DNA from: an uncultured Lachnospiraceae bacterium
GTDB lineage: Bacteria; Bacillota; Clostridia; Lachnospirales; Lachnospiraceae
DNA length: 51,724 nucleotides
Direction: 5' to 3'
NCBI GenBank assembly: GCA_910578405.1
Contig: CAJTQO010000023.1
Location: 1-51,724 of the forward strand
This document shows, piece by piece, positions 34,569 through 42,464 of the stretch (position 1 is the stretch's first letter; each line of letters starts with the position of its first letter). The position numbers and the translations under genes are program-made. The notes under the pieces are model-generated. The model was not told the origin of the DNA. It saw only the letters and a program-made list of their open reading frames with translations, and did not search any database.

Positions 34569-34742
34569 TTAGTTATAGTTGTCAATGCAGGGCTGGAACA
34601 TATCTTTGGATACGCCGCACAGCGGGCAGCACCAGTCAGCCGGAAGATCTTCAAATGCAGTGCCGGGAGCTATTCCATGTTCCGGATCTCCTTTTTCAGG
34701 ATCGTAAGTATATCCACAGGGATTGCAAAAATATTTTTTCAT
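34569..34742 (-). CDS. Rubredoxin (copy 2)
   Basis: A 57-residue rubredoxin (CNPCGYTYDPEKGDPEHGI; CPLCGVSKDMFQP), close in sequence to copy 1 but with a longer C terminus (CIDNYN) and an extra cysteine there. The ATG at 34742 has GGAG nine bases upstream. It lies 37 bases after the rubrerythrin gene and is probably on the same transcript, making it the likely electron donor to that enzyme. Confidence 0.95.
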   Translation of the reverse strand: MKKYFCNPCGYTYDPEKGDPEHGIAPGTAFEDLPADWCCPLCGVSKDMFQPCIDNYN

Positions 34743-34779
34743 AAATTCCATCTCCAATCTTTTTATGCTATTTTAGTTT

Positions 34780-35319
34780 TTAACCGAAATATCTCTTAAG
34801 AAGCCCTTCAAATGCTTTACCATGTCTAGCCTCATCGCGTGCCATTTCATGAACCGTATCATGAATTGCATCCAGGTTTGCAGCCTTTGCCCTTTTTGCA
34901 AGATCAAATTTGCCTGCCGTTGCGCCGTTTTCAGCTTCCACTCTCATCTCAAGGTTTTTCTTTGTGGAATCCGTTACCACTTCGCCTAATAATTCAGCAA
35001 ATTTTGCAGCGTGTTCCGCTTCTTCCCAAGCTGCTTTTTCCCAGTAAAGGCCGATTTCCGGATAACCTTCCCTGTGCGCTACTCTGGCCATAGCAAGATA
35101 CATGCCTACTTCCGTGCATTCGCCATTGAAGTTTGCTCTTAAGTCAGCCAAAATATCTTCACTTACTCCTTTTGCAACTCCTACCACATGTTCCGCAGCC
35201 CATGTTTTGTCACCGCCCTGTTGTGTAAATTTCTCAGCAGGCGCATTGCACTGCGGGCATTTTTCAGGCGCTGCATCTCCTTCGTGAACATAACCGCATA
35301 CACTGCATACAAATTTCAT
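34780..35319 (-). CDS. Reverse rubrerythrin (peroxide reductase)
   Basis: The 179-residue protein has the rubredoxin domain at the N terminus (FVCSVCGYVHEGDAAPEKCPQC, residues 3-24), followed by the ferritin-like di-iron domain with ligands in NGECTEVGMY, EEAEHAAKF and DEARHGKAF. In standard rubrerythrins the order is opposite, so this is the reverse type known from C. acetobutylicum, where it reduces H2O2 and O2 with electrons from NADH via rubredoxin. AAGGAG lies eight bases before the ATG. PerR is encoded upstream and a rubredoxin downstream, which supports peroxide control. Confidence 0.95.
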   Translation of the reverse strand: MKFVCSVCGYVHEGDAAPEKCPQCNAPAEKFTQQGGDKTWAAEHVVGVAKGVSEDILADLRANFNGECTEVGMYLAMARVAHREGYPEIGLYWEKAAWEEAEHAAKFAELLGEVVTDSTKKNLEMRVEAENGATAGKFDLAKRAKAANLDAIHDTVHEMARDEARHGKAFEGLLKRYFG

Positions 35320-35424
35320 AATCCATTCTCCTTTTCTATATGTTGTTATTATTAGAAATAGTTATATGTGTAACTGCCCGGCCAAATAGGCCGGACAAAT
35401 ACCAGTCCGGTTTGAAAAACTGGG

Positions 35425-35817
35425 TTATTCCGGAAGCTTTTTACAGCATTTCCCGCAAAATCCATAAAAATATGTGATGTGTCCGTTTATTTTCCCTGCA
35501 AAGTTCTTTCCGGCTGTCTCGGTGATATGGTCTATGCTTTCCATATCCAAATCCTGCACACAGCCGCATTGTTTACAGACAAAATGATTATGGGGGGAAG
35601 TGTCTGCATCAAAATGGTCTACCCCGTCCCCCAGATGGAGTCTTTGGATTTCTCCCATGTCGGAAAGTAAGGTGAGATTGCGGTATACGGTACCGAGACT
35701 GATATTAGGGTATTGTTGTCTTACGTTTGTGTAAACAACATCAGCGGTAGGATGATCTTTCCTGGTGCAAAGAAAATCTTTAATCATTTCCCGCTGCCTA
35801 CTATATTTCAGCGCCAT
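35425..35817 (-). CDS. perR: PerR-type Fur-family peroxide-sensing repressor
   Basis: The 130-residue protein has the Fur-family winged helix (HPTADVVYTNVRQQYPNISLGTVYRNLTLLSDMGEIQRL), a metal-site segment (DGVDHFDADTSPHNHFVC) and two CxxC pairs for structural zinc (CKQCG, CGKCC). The aspartate in CVQDLD sits where PerR, unlike Fur, has an Asp ligand, favouring peroxide sensing by iron-catalysed histidine oxidation. AAAGGAGG lies six bases from the ATG. It lies upstream of the rubrerythrin on the same strand, and palindromes cover its promoter region, suggesting autoregulation. Confidence 0.88.
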   Translation of the reverse strand: MALKYSRQREMIKDFLCTRKDHPTADVVYTNVRQQYPNISLGTVYRNLTLLSDMGEIQRLHLGDGVDHFDADTSPHNHFVCKQCGCVQDLDMESIDHITETAGKNFAGKINGHITYFYGFCGKCCKKLPE

Positions 35818-35832
35818 ATCTAACCTCCTTTT

Positions 35833-35863
35833 TACTGATATTATAAATCAGTAATAATTACTG
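35833..35863. promoter_or_regulatory. Candidate PerR operator
   Basis: Two overlapping palindromes lie just upstream of perR: TACTGAT-ATTATAA-ATCAGTA (35833-35853) and CAGTAAT-A-ATTACTG (35849-35863). The second is a 7-1-7 inverted repeat, the geometry of Fur/PerR boxes (TTATAATNATTATAA), with shared core TAAT/ATTA. They fall between the ribosome site and a TATAAT-rich stretch. Whether PerR binds here is inference. Confidence 0.6.
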
Positions 35864-35976
35864 TTTTTATTATAATGAATTTTTTACAAAAGTCAATACC
35901 ATTTTACAAAGTTTTAATAAGTTTGCATAGGAACTTGTGATATAATCAACTCAATGGAAAGGCAAGGGAAACATAC

Positions 35977-37452
35977 ATGAAATTTAAGACAAGGCTGTTG
36001 ATTACTTTTCTGACGATTGTGTTATTGCCGCTTGTCCTTACTGCAGTGGCATTTTTCAGTATAGGGGGATATCTTCTAAATGCCGAAAGGGAATTTGGCA
36101 TGGTGTATTCGGACTACGATATGTTATCTGACCCCATGCATGGTTTTGAGCAGATATCAGAAGAAATGCTGGAGGAAGTGCAGGGGCAGATTGCCCTGGA
36201 TGCGGCCAGGATAGAAGATAAAAAATATCTGGCGGGGTTAAACGAGAGGATTGTGGATAAGGCTTCTTATATTATTGTGCGAAAAGGCAGAAATATCTAC
36301 TATACAGGAAATGAAGAGGCCGCCGGAAAAATTTTCAATCACTTGCCGCAGTATGGTAATTTGGGCAGCGGAAGCGGTACAAGTTATTATTATGACAATA
36401 TGTCAAAATTGGTCAAACAGTTGGATTTCCGGTTCAGGGATGGTTCAGAGGGCAGCATCTTTATTGTGACAAAGGTAAAATCCCTTATATCAAAGCAACT
36501 GTTGGTTGATATGTTTATTGCCATTGTCGTGATTTTAGTGTTTACTAGTTTAATGCTGACAAGATGGATTTCCATGGGCGTTTTCCTTCCGGTCAACCAA
36601 TTGAATACGGCCATGAAACATATTGCAGGCGGGAATCTGGAATATATTCTGCATACAGACAACAAAGGCGAGATTGGCGAACTGTATCGGAATTATGAAG
36701 ATATGCGGCTTCGCTTAAAAGAATCAACGGATGAAAAATTCCAGCACGAAGCGCAGAACCGGGAGCTGATTAGCAACATATCCCATGACCTGAAAACTCC
36801 GATTACGGCCATCAAAGGATATGTGGAAGGGATTATGGACGGGGTGGCGGATACGCCTGAAAAAATGGATAAATACATTAAGACCATATATAACAAAGCC
36901 AATGATATGGACAGGCTAATCAATGAACTGACGATATATTCCGGCATTGACAATAATCGTATCCCATATCATTTCCACCGGATTAACGTAGCCGACTATT
37001 TTGGGGACTGCGTTGAGGAAGTGGGGCTGGATCTGGAGTCGAAAAATATTGAGCTGAACTATTCCAATCTGGTTTCCCCGGATACGGTAATTATTGCAGA
37101 TCCGGAACAGGTAAAAAGGGTGATTAATAATATTATTGGCAACAGCGTAAAATATATGGAGAAAGAAAAGGGGATTATAGATATCCGCATATTGGATGAA
37201 GTGGATTCCATCCGTGTGGAAATCGAAGATAACGGCAAGGGAATAGCGGCTAAAGACCTCCCTAATGTATTTGAACGGTTTTACCGTACCGATGCTTCCA
37301 GGAATTCCTCGAAAGGGGGAAGCGGGATTGGCCTTTCCATCGTGAAAAAAATTGTGGAAGACCATGGAGGTTATATATGGGCAACCAGCAAAGAAGGGGA
37401 AGGGACATGCCTGCACTTTGTATTCCGCAAATATGTGGAAACAAAGGAGTGA
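35977..37452 (+). CDS. Membrane sensor histidine kinase (HAMP-HisKA-HATPase)
   Basis: The 491-residue protein has a membrane segment at about 8-34, an extracellular domain of about 140 residues without a family I recognise, a second segment (about 176-197), HAMP (about 197-250), HisKA with H270 in NISHDLKTPITAIKGYVEG, and HATPase with NNIIGNSVKYM, IEDNGKGI and GGSGIGLSIVKKIVEDHGG. It is an OmpR-partner kinase, followed after 55 bases by its response regulator. The signal is unknown. It begins the long plus-strand run that includes the Memo-AMMECR1/radical SAM pair. Confidence 0.93.
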   Translation: MKFKTRLLITFLTIVLLPLVLTAVAFFSIGGYLLNAEREFGMVYSDYDMLSDPMHGFEQISEEMLEEVQGQIALDAARIEDKKYLAGLNERIVDKASYIIVRKGRNIYYTGNEEAAGKIFNHLPQYGNLGSGSGTSYYYDNMSKLVKQLDFRFRDGSEGSIFIVTKVKSLISKQLLVDMFIAIVVILVFTSLMLTRWISMGVFLPVNQLNTAMKHIAGGNLEYILHTDNKGEIGELYRNYEDMRLRLKESTDEKFQHEAQNRELISNISHDLKTPITAIKGYVEGIMDGVADTPEKMDKYIKTIYNKANDMDRLINELTIYSGIDNNRIPYHFHRINVADYFGDCVEEVGLDLESKNIELNYSNLVSPDTVIIADPEQVKRVINNIIGNSVKYMEKEKGIIDIRILDEVDSIRVEIEDNGKGIAAKDLPNVFERFYRTDASRNSSKGGSGIGLSIVKKIVEDHGGYIWATSKEGEGTCLHFVFRKYVETKE

Positions 37453-37507
37453 GGCTTATCCATAGGAAATTGTGGGCGAAAACGGCAAAGGAAAGGTGCA
37501 GTGGGAT

Positions 37508-38197
37508 ATGGGCAGGATACTGATTATTGAGGACGAAGAAGCGATTGCGGATTTGGAAAAGGATTATTTGGAATTAAGCGATTTTGAAGTGGAAATTGAG
37601 CATACCGGGGACAGAGGGCTGCAGAAAGCTTTGGAAAAGGATTTTGACTTGGTCATTTTGGATTTGATGCTTCCGGAAATGGATGGCTTTGATGTATGCC
37701 GCAAGATAAGGGAGGAGAAAAATATCCCTATCCTAATGGTATCTGCGAAGAAGGATGATATTGATAAGATTCGTGGATTGGGTTTGGGTGCGGACGATTA
37801 TATGACCAAACCTTTCAGTCCAAGCGAATTGGTGGCAAGGGTGAAAGCGCATATGGCCAGATATGACCGTCTGGTTGGCTCCAGCCAGAAAGTAAACGAT
37901 ATCGTTGAAATACGTGGAATACGTATTGACAAGACGGCAAGGCGGGTATATGTGGACGGGGAAGAGAAAACTTTTACAACGAAGGAATTTGATTTGCTGA
38001 CTTTCCTGGCAGAAAATCCGAACCATGTCTTTACAAAGGAAGAATTGTTCCGTGAAATATGGGATATGGATTCCATAGGGGATATTGCTACCGTAACGGT
38101 GCATATTAAGAAAATCAGGGAAAAAATCGAATATGATACGGCAAAGCCTCAGTATATTGAAACTATATGGGGAGTTGGGTATCGGTTCAAAGTATAG
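37508..38197 (+). CDS. OmpR/PhoB-type response regulator
   Basis: From the ATG at 37508 the protein has 229 residues. The receiver shows acidic D9 with E8/E10, phospho-acceptor D52 in LVILDLMLPEMDG and K101 in MTKPFS. The C-terminal winged helix has RVYVDGEEKTFTTKEFDLLTFLAENPNHVFTKEELF and TVTVHIKKIREKIE...YIETIWGVGYRF. It pairs with the kinase just upstream. The Memo-AMMECR1 gene starts 50 bases later on the same strand, so read-through or direct control is plausible. A GTG start at 37472 is less likely. Confidence 0.93.
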   Translation: MGRILIIEDEEAIADLEKDYLELSDFEVEIEHTGDRGLQKALEKDFDLVILDLMLPEMDGFDVCRKIREEKNIPILMVSAKKDDIDKIRGLGLGADDYMTKPFSPSELVARVKAHMARYDRLVGSSQKVNDIVEIRGIRIDKTARRVYVDGEEKTFTTKEFDLLTFLAENPNHVFTKEELFREIWDMDSIGDIATVTVHIKKIREKIEYDTAKPQYIETIWGVGYRFKV

Positions 38198-38247
38198 GGA
38201 AAAGAGGATTTGCCAGAGGAAATATATGCATATGCGCAGGGGGTAAC

Positions 38248-39633
38248 ATGGGAATCGTAGGAGCGGTTATGGTTCCTCATCCGCCTTTGATTGTGCCGGA
38301 GGTGGGAAAGGGTGAGGAACGTAAAATTCAAAATACCATTGACGCTTATCAAAAAGCAGCCGCATGGATTGGGGAGCTGGGCCCGGAGACAGTCGTTTTG
38401 CTGTCCCCGCACCAGACAATGTACGCGGATTATTTCCATATATCGCCCGGGAAGGGGGCGAGAGGGGATTTCGGACAGTTTGGAGCCGGACAGGTCAAAC
38501 TGGAGACTGTATATGATACAGAGTTTGTGCGTAAACTGTGTAAACTGCTGGATGAGGAACGTTTTCCGGCAGGGACGGATGGAGAGAGGGAAAAACGGTT
38601 AGACCATGGCACGATGGCGCCGTTGTATTTCATAAACCAATATTGGAAAGAGTATCAATTAGTGAGGATAGGCTTATCTGGCCTGCCTCTTGTGGAACAT
38701 TACCGGTTGGGGCAGCATATTGCCAAAACGGCAGAACTTTTGGGACGCAGGACAGTGTTAGTGGGAAGCGGGGATTTGTCCCATAGGTTAAAGGAAGATG
38801 GCCCTTATGGTTTCCGGGAAGAGGGGCCTGCATACGACAGGCGCATTATGGATGTGATGGGGAGAGCGGCTTTTGGGGAGTTGTTGGACTTTCCGGAGGA
38901 TTTTTGTGAGAAAGCGGGAGAATGCGGACACCGTTCTTTTACCATAATGGCTGGCGCATTGGATGAAAGAGAGGTTACGGCAAACAGACTTTCTTATGAG
39001 GGGCCTTTCGGTGTGGGATATGGTATCTGTATGTATGAAGTCAGAGGGAACAATCCGACGCGGAATTTCAAAGAACAATATGAGAAGAGAGAACAGGAAA
39101 AGCTTTTGCGTATGCGGGAACAGGAAGACGCTTATGTGCAACTGGCGCGTAAAACCATAGAGTCATATGTGCGTACCGGTGAAATCCTGGATGTGCCGGA
39201 AGGGTTGCCGGAGGAAATGTACCGGGACAGGGCCGGGACATTTGTATCCATTAAGAAGGACGGCAGCCTGCGGGGATGCATTGGCACAATAAAAGCCACG
39301 CAGACATCCATTGCAATGGAAATTATAAATAATGCGGTCAGCGCATCCGCAAGGGATTACAGGTTTTCGCCCATTGAGCCGGAAGAACTGGAAAAGCTGA
39401 TAATCAGTGTGGATATATTAGGGGAATGTGAGAAGATTGATTCTCCGGCACAGTTAGACGTGAAACGGTATGGCGTGATTGTGACAAAGGGAAGAAAGCG
39501 TGGACTGTTGCTTCCGAATCTGGACGGGGTAGATACGATAGAAGAACAGATTGCCATTGCAAAACGCAAGGCGGGGATTGGAGAGGAAGAAGAAGCAGGG
39601 TTGGAACGGTTTGAAGTGATTCGGCATTTTTAA
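38248..39633 (+). CDS. AmmeMemoRadiSam system protein: Memo-like domain fused to AMMECR1 domain
   Basis: Residues 1-265 form a Memo/LigB-type (class III extradiol dioxygenase fold) domain: VPHPPLIVPEVG at the start and histidines H11, H55 (LLSPH), H120 (LDHGTM), H179 (SGDLSHR) and H228, some of which should bind metal. Residues about 285-461 form an AMMECR1 domain with TFVSIKKDGSLRGCIGTIKAT and the family end region. In many bacteria these two are separate genes beside a radical SAM enzyme; here they are one 461-residue chain. The reaction is not known to me. The ATG at 38248 has GGGGG just upstream. The radical SAM partner follows after 42 bases. Confidence 0.92.
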   Translation: MGIVGAVMVPHPPLIVPEVGKGEERKIQNTIDAYQKAAAWIGELGPETVVLLSPHQTMYADYFHISPGKGARGDFGQFGAGQVKLETVYDTEFVRKLCKLLDEERFPAGTDGEREKRLDHGTMAPLYFINQYWKEYQLVRIGLSGLPLVEHYRLGQHIAKTAELLGRRTVLVGSGDLSHRLKEDGPYGFREEGPAYDRRIMDVMGRAAFGELLDFPEDFCEKAGECGHRSFTIMAGALDEREVTANRLSYEGPFGVGYGICMYEVRGNNPTRNFKEQYEKREQEKLLRMREQEDAYVQLARKTIESYVRTGEILDVPEGLPEEMYRDRAGTFVSIKKDGSLRGCIGTIKATQTSIAMEIINNAVSASARDYRFSPIEPEELEKLIISVDILGECEKIDSPAQLDVKRYGVIVTKGRKRGLLLPNLDGVDTIEEQIAIAKRKAGIGEEEEAGLERFEVIRHF

Positions 39634-39675
39634 TGCCAAATCCTATGGCGCCGAGTGGAGGAAGAAGGAGGGGAT

Positions 39676-40503
39676 ATGAAAGCAGTCTGTCAGATATGTA
39701 TGCATCATTGCAGCCTGGAGCCTGGGCAGACGGGGTTTTGCAGGGCGAGAAAAAATGAAGCGGGAACCATTGTATGTGATAATTATGGACAGGTTACTTC
39801 CCTTGCTCTGGATCCCATTGAAAAGAAGCCGCTGCGTATGTTTTATCCGGGAAGCATGATTTTATCCGTTGGAAGTTACGGGTGCAATTTACGATGCCCT
39901 TTTTGCCAGAATTACGAAATATCTATGACGGGCAGGAAAGAAACGCACGCAGTTTACCTGTCCCCGGAAGATTTGGCGGCAGAAGCGATAGCGTATAAAG
40001 GGGAAGGGAATATCGGAGTGGCATATACCTATAACGAACCGTTGGTAGGCTGGGAATATGTGCGTGATACGGCCAGGCTGGTAAGAAAGGCTGGGATGAA
40101 GAATGTGGTGGTTACTAATGGAATGGCGTCCATGGAAGTATTAGAGGAACTTTTGCCATGGACAGACGCTATGAATATTGACCTGAAAGGATTCAGTGAA
40201 GCGTATTATGCGGGACTTTCAGGGAGTTTCCAGGCAGTAAAAGATGGGATAGCCAAAGCAAGCCAGGCTTGCCATGTGGAACTGACTACCTTGATTGTGC
40301 CAGGTGAAAACGACGATGCGGCTCTAATGGAAGAAGAGGCGCGTTGGATTGCATCCCTTGATAAAGCAATCCCTCTCCATGTGACTCGCTTTTTTCCAAG
40401 GTATCAAAAAAAGAATGTAAAAGAAACGGATGTCCAAACAGTATGCTTTTTGGCAGAAAAAGCAAAGAAATATTTGGACTATGTATTTATCGGCAATTGC
40501 TGA
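39676..40503 (+). CDS. AmmeMemoRadiSam system radical SAM enzyme
   Basis: The 275-residue protein binds a 4Fe-4S cluster through C70, C74 and C77 (GCNLRCPFCQNYEIS) and uses S-adenosylmethionine to generate a radical. An N-terminal cysteine motif (CQICMHHCSLEPGQTGFC) resembles that of PflA-like and related activases and could bind a second metal. Other family segments are IEKKPLRMFYPGS, VAYTYNEPLVGWEY, NGMASMEVLEELLPWTDAMNIDLKGFSEAYY and PLHVTRFFPRY. GGAGGGG sits directly before the ATG. Always linked to Memo and AMMECR1 domains, it probably acts on the same unknown substrate. Confidence 0.93.
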   Translation: MKAVCQICMHHCSLEPGQTGFCRARKNEAGTIVCDNYGQVTSLALDPIEKKPLRMFYPGSMILSVGSYGCNLRCPFCQNYEISMTGRKETHAVYLSPEDLAAEAIAYKGEGNIGVAYTYNEPLVGWEYVRDTARLVRKAGMKNVVVTNGMASMEVLEELLPWTDAMNIDLKGFSEAYYAGLSGSFQAVKDGIAKASQACHVELTTLIVPGENDDAALMEEEARWIASLDKAIPLHVTRFFPRYQKKNVKETDVQTVCFLAEKAKKYLDYVFIGNC

Positions 40504-40559
40504 TGCAAAGGGTTAGAAATTTTCAGGCAGGATAGGAAACGGAAAACGAGGGGGAAGAT

Positions 40560-41291
40560 GTGGAGCTGACAAACAGAGATTTCATATTATATGAGGATGA
40601 AGAAATTATCGTCTGTCATAAGCAGGCAGGCATTGCTGTCCAAACTTCCAGAGTAGGAGAAGAGGATTTGGAGAATATTTTGAAAAAATATTTAAAAGCC
40701 CCTTATCTTGGCGTCATCCACCGTCTGGATCAGCCAGTGGAGGGGATTTTGGCGTTCGCCAAAACAAAACAGGCGGCGGCAAAGTTAAGCGCCCAGAACA
40801 AAGGGGATGCTATGAATAAGGATTATTATGCAATGGCGGCTCTTGCACAGCCAAGAGAAACGGGCAGGGAGTACAGGCTTACAGATTATTTATTGAAAAA
40901 GGGAAAAGGGAATATTTCACAGGTAGTGGAAGCGGGAGCGGCAGGAGCGAAAAGGGCAGAGCTGGCATATCAAATTATGGATATGGCAAAAAGGAAAGAA
41001 AAGACGGAAAGCGGCATTGCGCGGGAAGCTCTTGTGAAGATACGGCTGGTCACTGGCAGACATCATCAGATACGCGTACAACTGTCCCATGCCGGGCTGC
41101 CGTTGTTGGGGGACAGCAAATATGGCAATGAAATTTCAAAGAATTTAAGTTTGAAACTAGGGATACGCAATGTGGCTCTTTGCGCTTACCGCCTGGAATT
41201 TTTCCATCCATCGCGGGGAAAAAGGCTGGCTTTTGAAATAGAGCCTTGCAGGATAGGGTTTTGGAGCTTTTTTTTGCCAGATAATTCCTAA
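40560..41291 (+). CDS. RluA-family pseudouridine synthase
   Basis: The 243-residue protein has the RluA catalytic core: LGVIHRLDQPVEGILAFAKT with the catalytic aspartate in HRLD, and VKIRLVTGRHHQIRVQLSHAGLPLLGDSKYG. The usual HRLDxxTSG is HRLDQPVEG here, a variant seen in small RluA relatives. It lacks an S4 domain and starts directly with YEDEEIIVCHKQAGIAVQT. It isomerises a uridine in rRNA or tRNA; the site is unknown. The start is GTG with GAGGGGG five bases upstream. It follows the radical SAM gene by 56 bases. Confidence 0.92.
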   Translation: MELTNRDFILYEDEEIIVCHKQAGIAVQTSRVGEEDLENILKKYLKAPYLGVIHRLDQPVEGILAFAKTKQAAAKLSAQNKGDAMNKDYYAMAALAQPRETGREYRLTDYLLKKGKGNISQVVEAGAAGAKRAELAYQIMDMAKRKEKTESGIAREALVKIRLVTGRHHQIRVQLSHAGLPLLGDSKYGNEISKNLSLKLGIRNVALCAYRLEFFHPSRGKRLAFEIEPCRIGFWSFFLPDNS

Positions 41292-41387
41292 GAATAATTT
41301 GTAATTAGGCCAATAATTTGGCGTAAACTATCCATACTAATTCCAGAAATAAGAGATTGTACACTATATTGGAAACGGGGATTGGGA

Positions 41388-42464
41388 ATGGAAAAAGACA
41401 GGGCATTGGCAAAAAGGAAAGAATATATACAGTTAGGATGGATTGTGGCAGGGGTATACATAGGATTTAAATATTTAAGTCCGTTGGTTACTCCTTTTCT
41501 TTTCGCTTTTGCTTTTGTCAGCGCATTGCATCCAATGTTAGAGCGGTTCCATAAGCGGTATCATATCAAAAAGGGTTTCCTGGCAGCGGGCATTTTGTTA
41601 TTGGTATGTTTTACGGCAGGCGTGGGCTTATGGAGCTTTGGGGCATTTCTTTTCCATAGGATGGGCGAACTGTTTGGAAAGATTGACTTATTTGAAGAGA
41701 AATTCTATCTGTTTGTTGGGAATTGCTGTGAGGGGATGGAGCAGAAATTCGGGATGGATGGAGACGGCATTGAACAGTTTGTTTTAGAGAGAGTAAATAT
41801 TTTTATTGAAAATTTCCAGGTACAGGTAGTGCCGAAGATTATGAACGAGTCTGTGAACTATGTAAAGAATATTGTAGGGGTCATTAGTTTTCTGGCCATT
41901 ATGATTATTGCGGCTGTTCTTTTGGCAAAAGACTATCATGAAATTATGGAAGGGGTGCATGGCAGGGAAGAGGTTTTGTGGGTTTTGGAGATTGGAAAAA
42001 AAATATTTCGCCATATCGGGACCTTTATCCGCGCCCAATTCATTATCCTTGTGATTATCAGCGGCATTTGTTCGACAGTTTTATTTTTGGCAGGAATGGA
42101 GGGCGGCATTGCCATAGGGCTTTTTACAGGTTTTATGGATATGCTGCCATTTATAGGCACAGGGCTTGTGCTTATGCCGTTGGCTTTTTGGCAAATTTTA
42201 AATGGATATTATACAAAAGCGGTGATATGTGTTATCCTGTATGTAGTTTGTGCCGTAACCAGGGAATTGTTGGAGCCGAAACTGATTGGGGAAAGAATGG
42301 GGATTTTCCCTGTCGCCATTCTTTTTTCCGTATATGCAGGCATGAAGCTGTTTGGGATATTTGGCATTGTAAAAGGGCCGTTGGCATTGATTGCCATATG
42401 TGAAATTTTACGTGTTCTCCGGTCGGATAAAGAACCGGAAGAAAAAGGAGCGGTAGGGATATGA
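41388..42464 (+). CDS. AI-2E / YtvI-type membrane transporter family protein
   Basis: From the ATG at 41388 the protein has 358 residues and about eight membrane segments, with a hydrophilic amphipathic region (about 85-150) and the conserved late block GLFTGFMDMLPFIGTGLVLMPLAFWQI and REL-LEPKLIGERMGIFPVAILFSVYAGMKLFGIFGIVKGP. Members of this broad family (DUF20) include YtvI, TqsA-like exporters and sodium/proton antiporters, so the substrate is open. It shares the ATGA stop/start with the next gene. Confidence 0.9.
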   Translation: MEKDRALAKRKEYIQLGWIVAGVYIGFKYLSPLVTPFLFAFAFVSALHPMLERFHKRYHIKKGFLAAGILLLVCFTAGVGLWSFGAFLFHRMGELFGKIDLFEEKFYLFVGNCCEGMEQKFGMDGDGIEQFVLERVNIFIENFQVQVVPKIMNESVNYVKNIVGVISFLAIMIIAAVLLAKDYHEIMEGVHGREEVLWVLEIGKKIFRHIGTFIRAQFIILVIISGICSTVLFLAGMEGGIAIGLFTGFMDMLPFIGTGLVLMPLAFWQILNGYYTKAVICVILYVVCAVTRELLEPKLIGERMGIFPVAILFSVYAGMKLFGIFGIVKGPLALIAICEILRVLRSDKEPEEKGAVGI

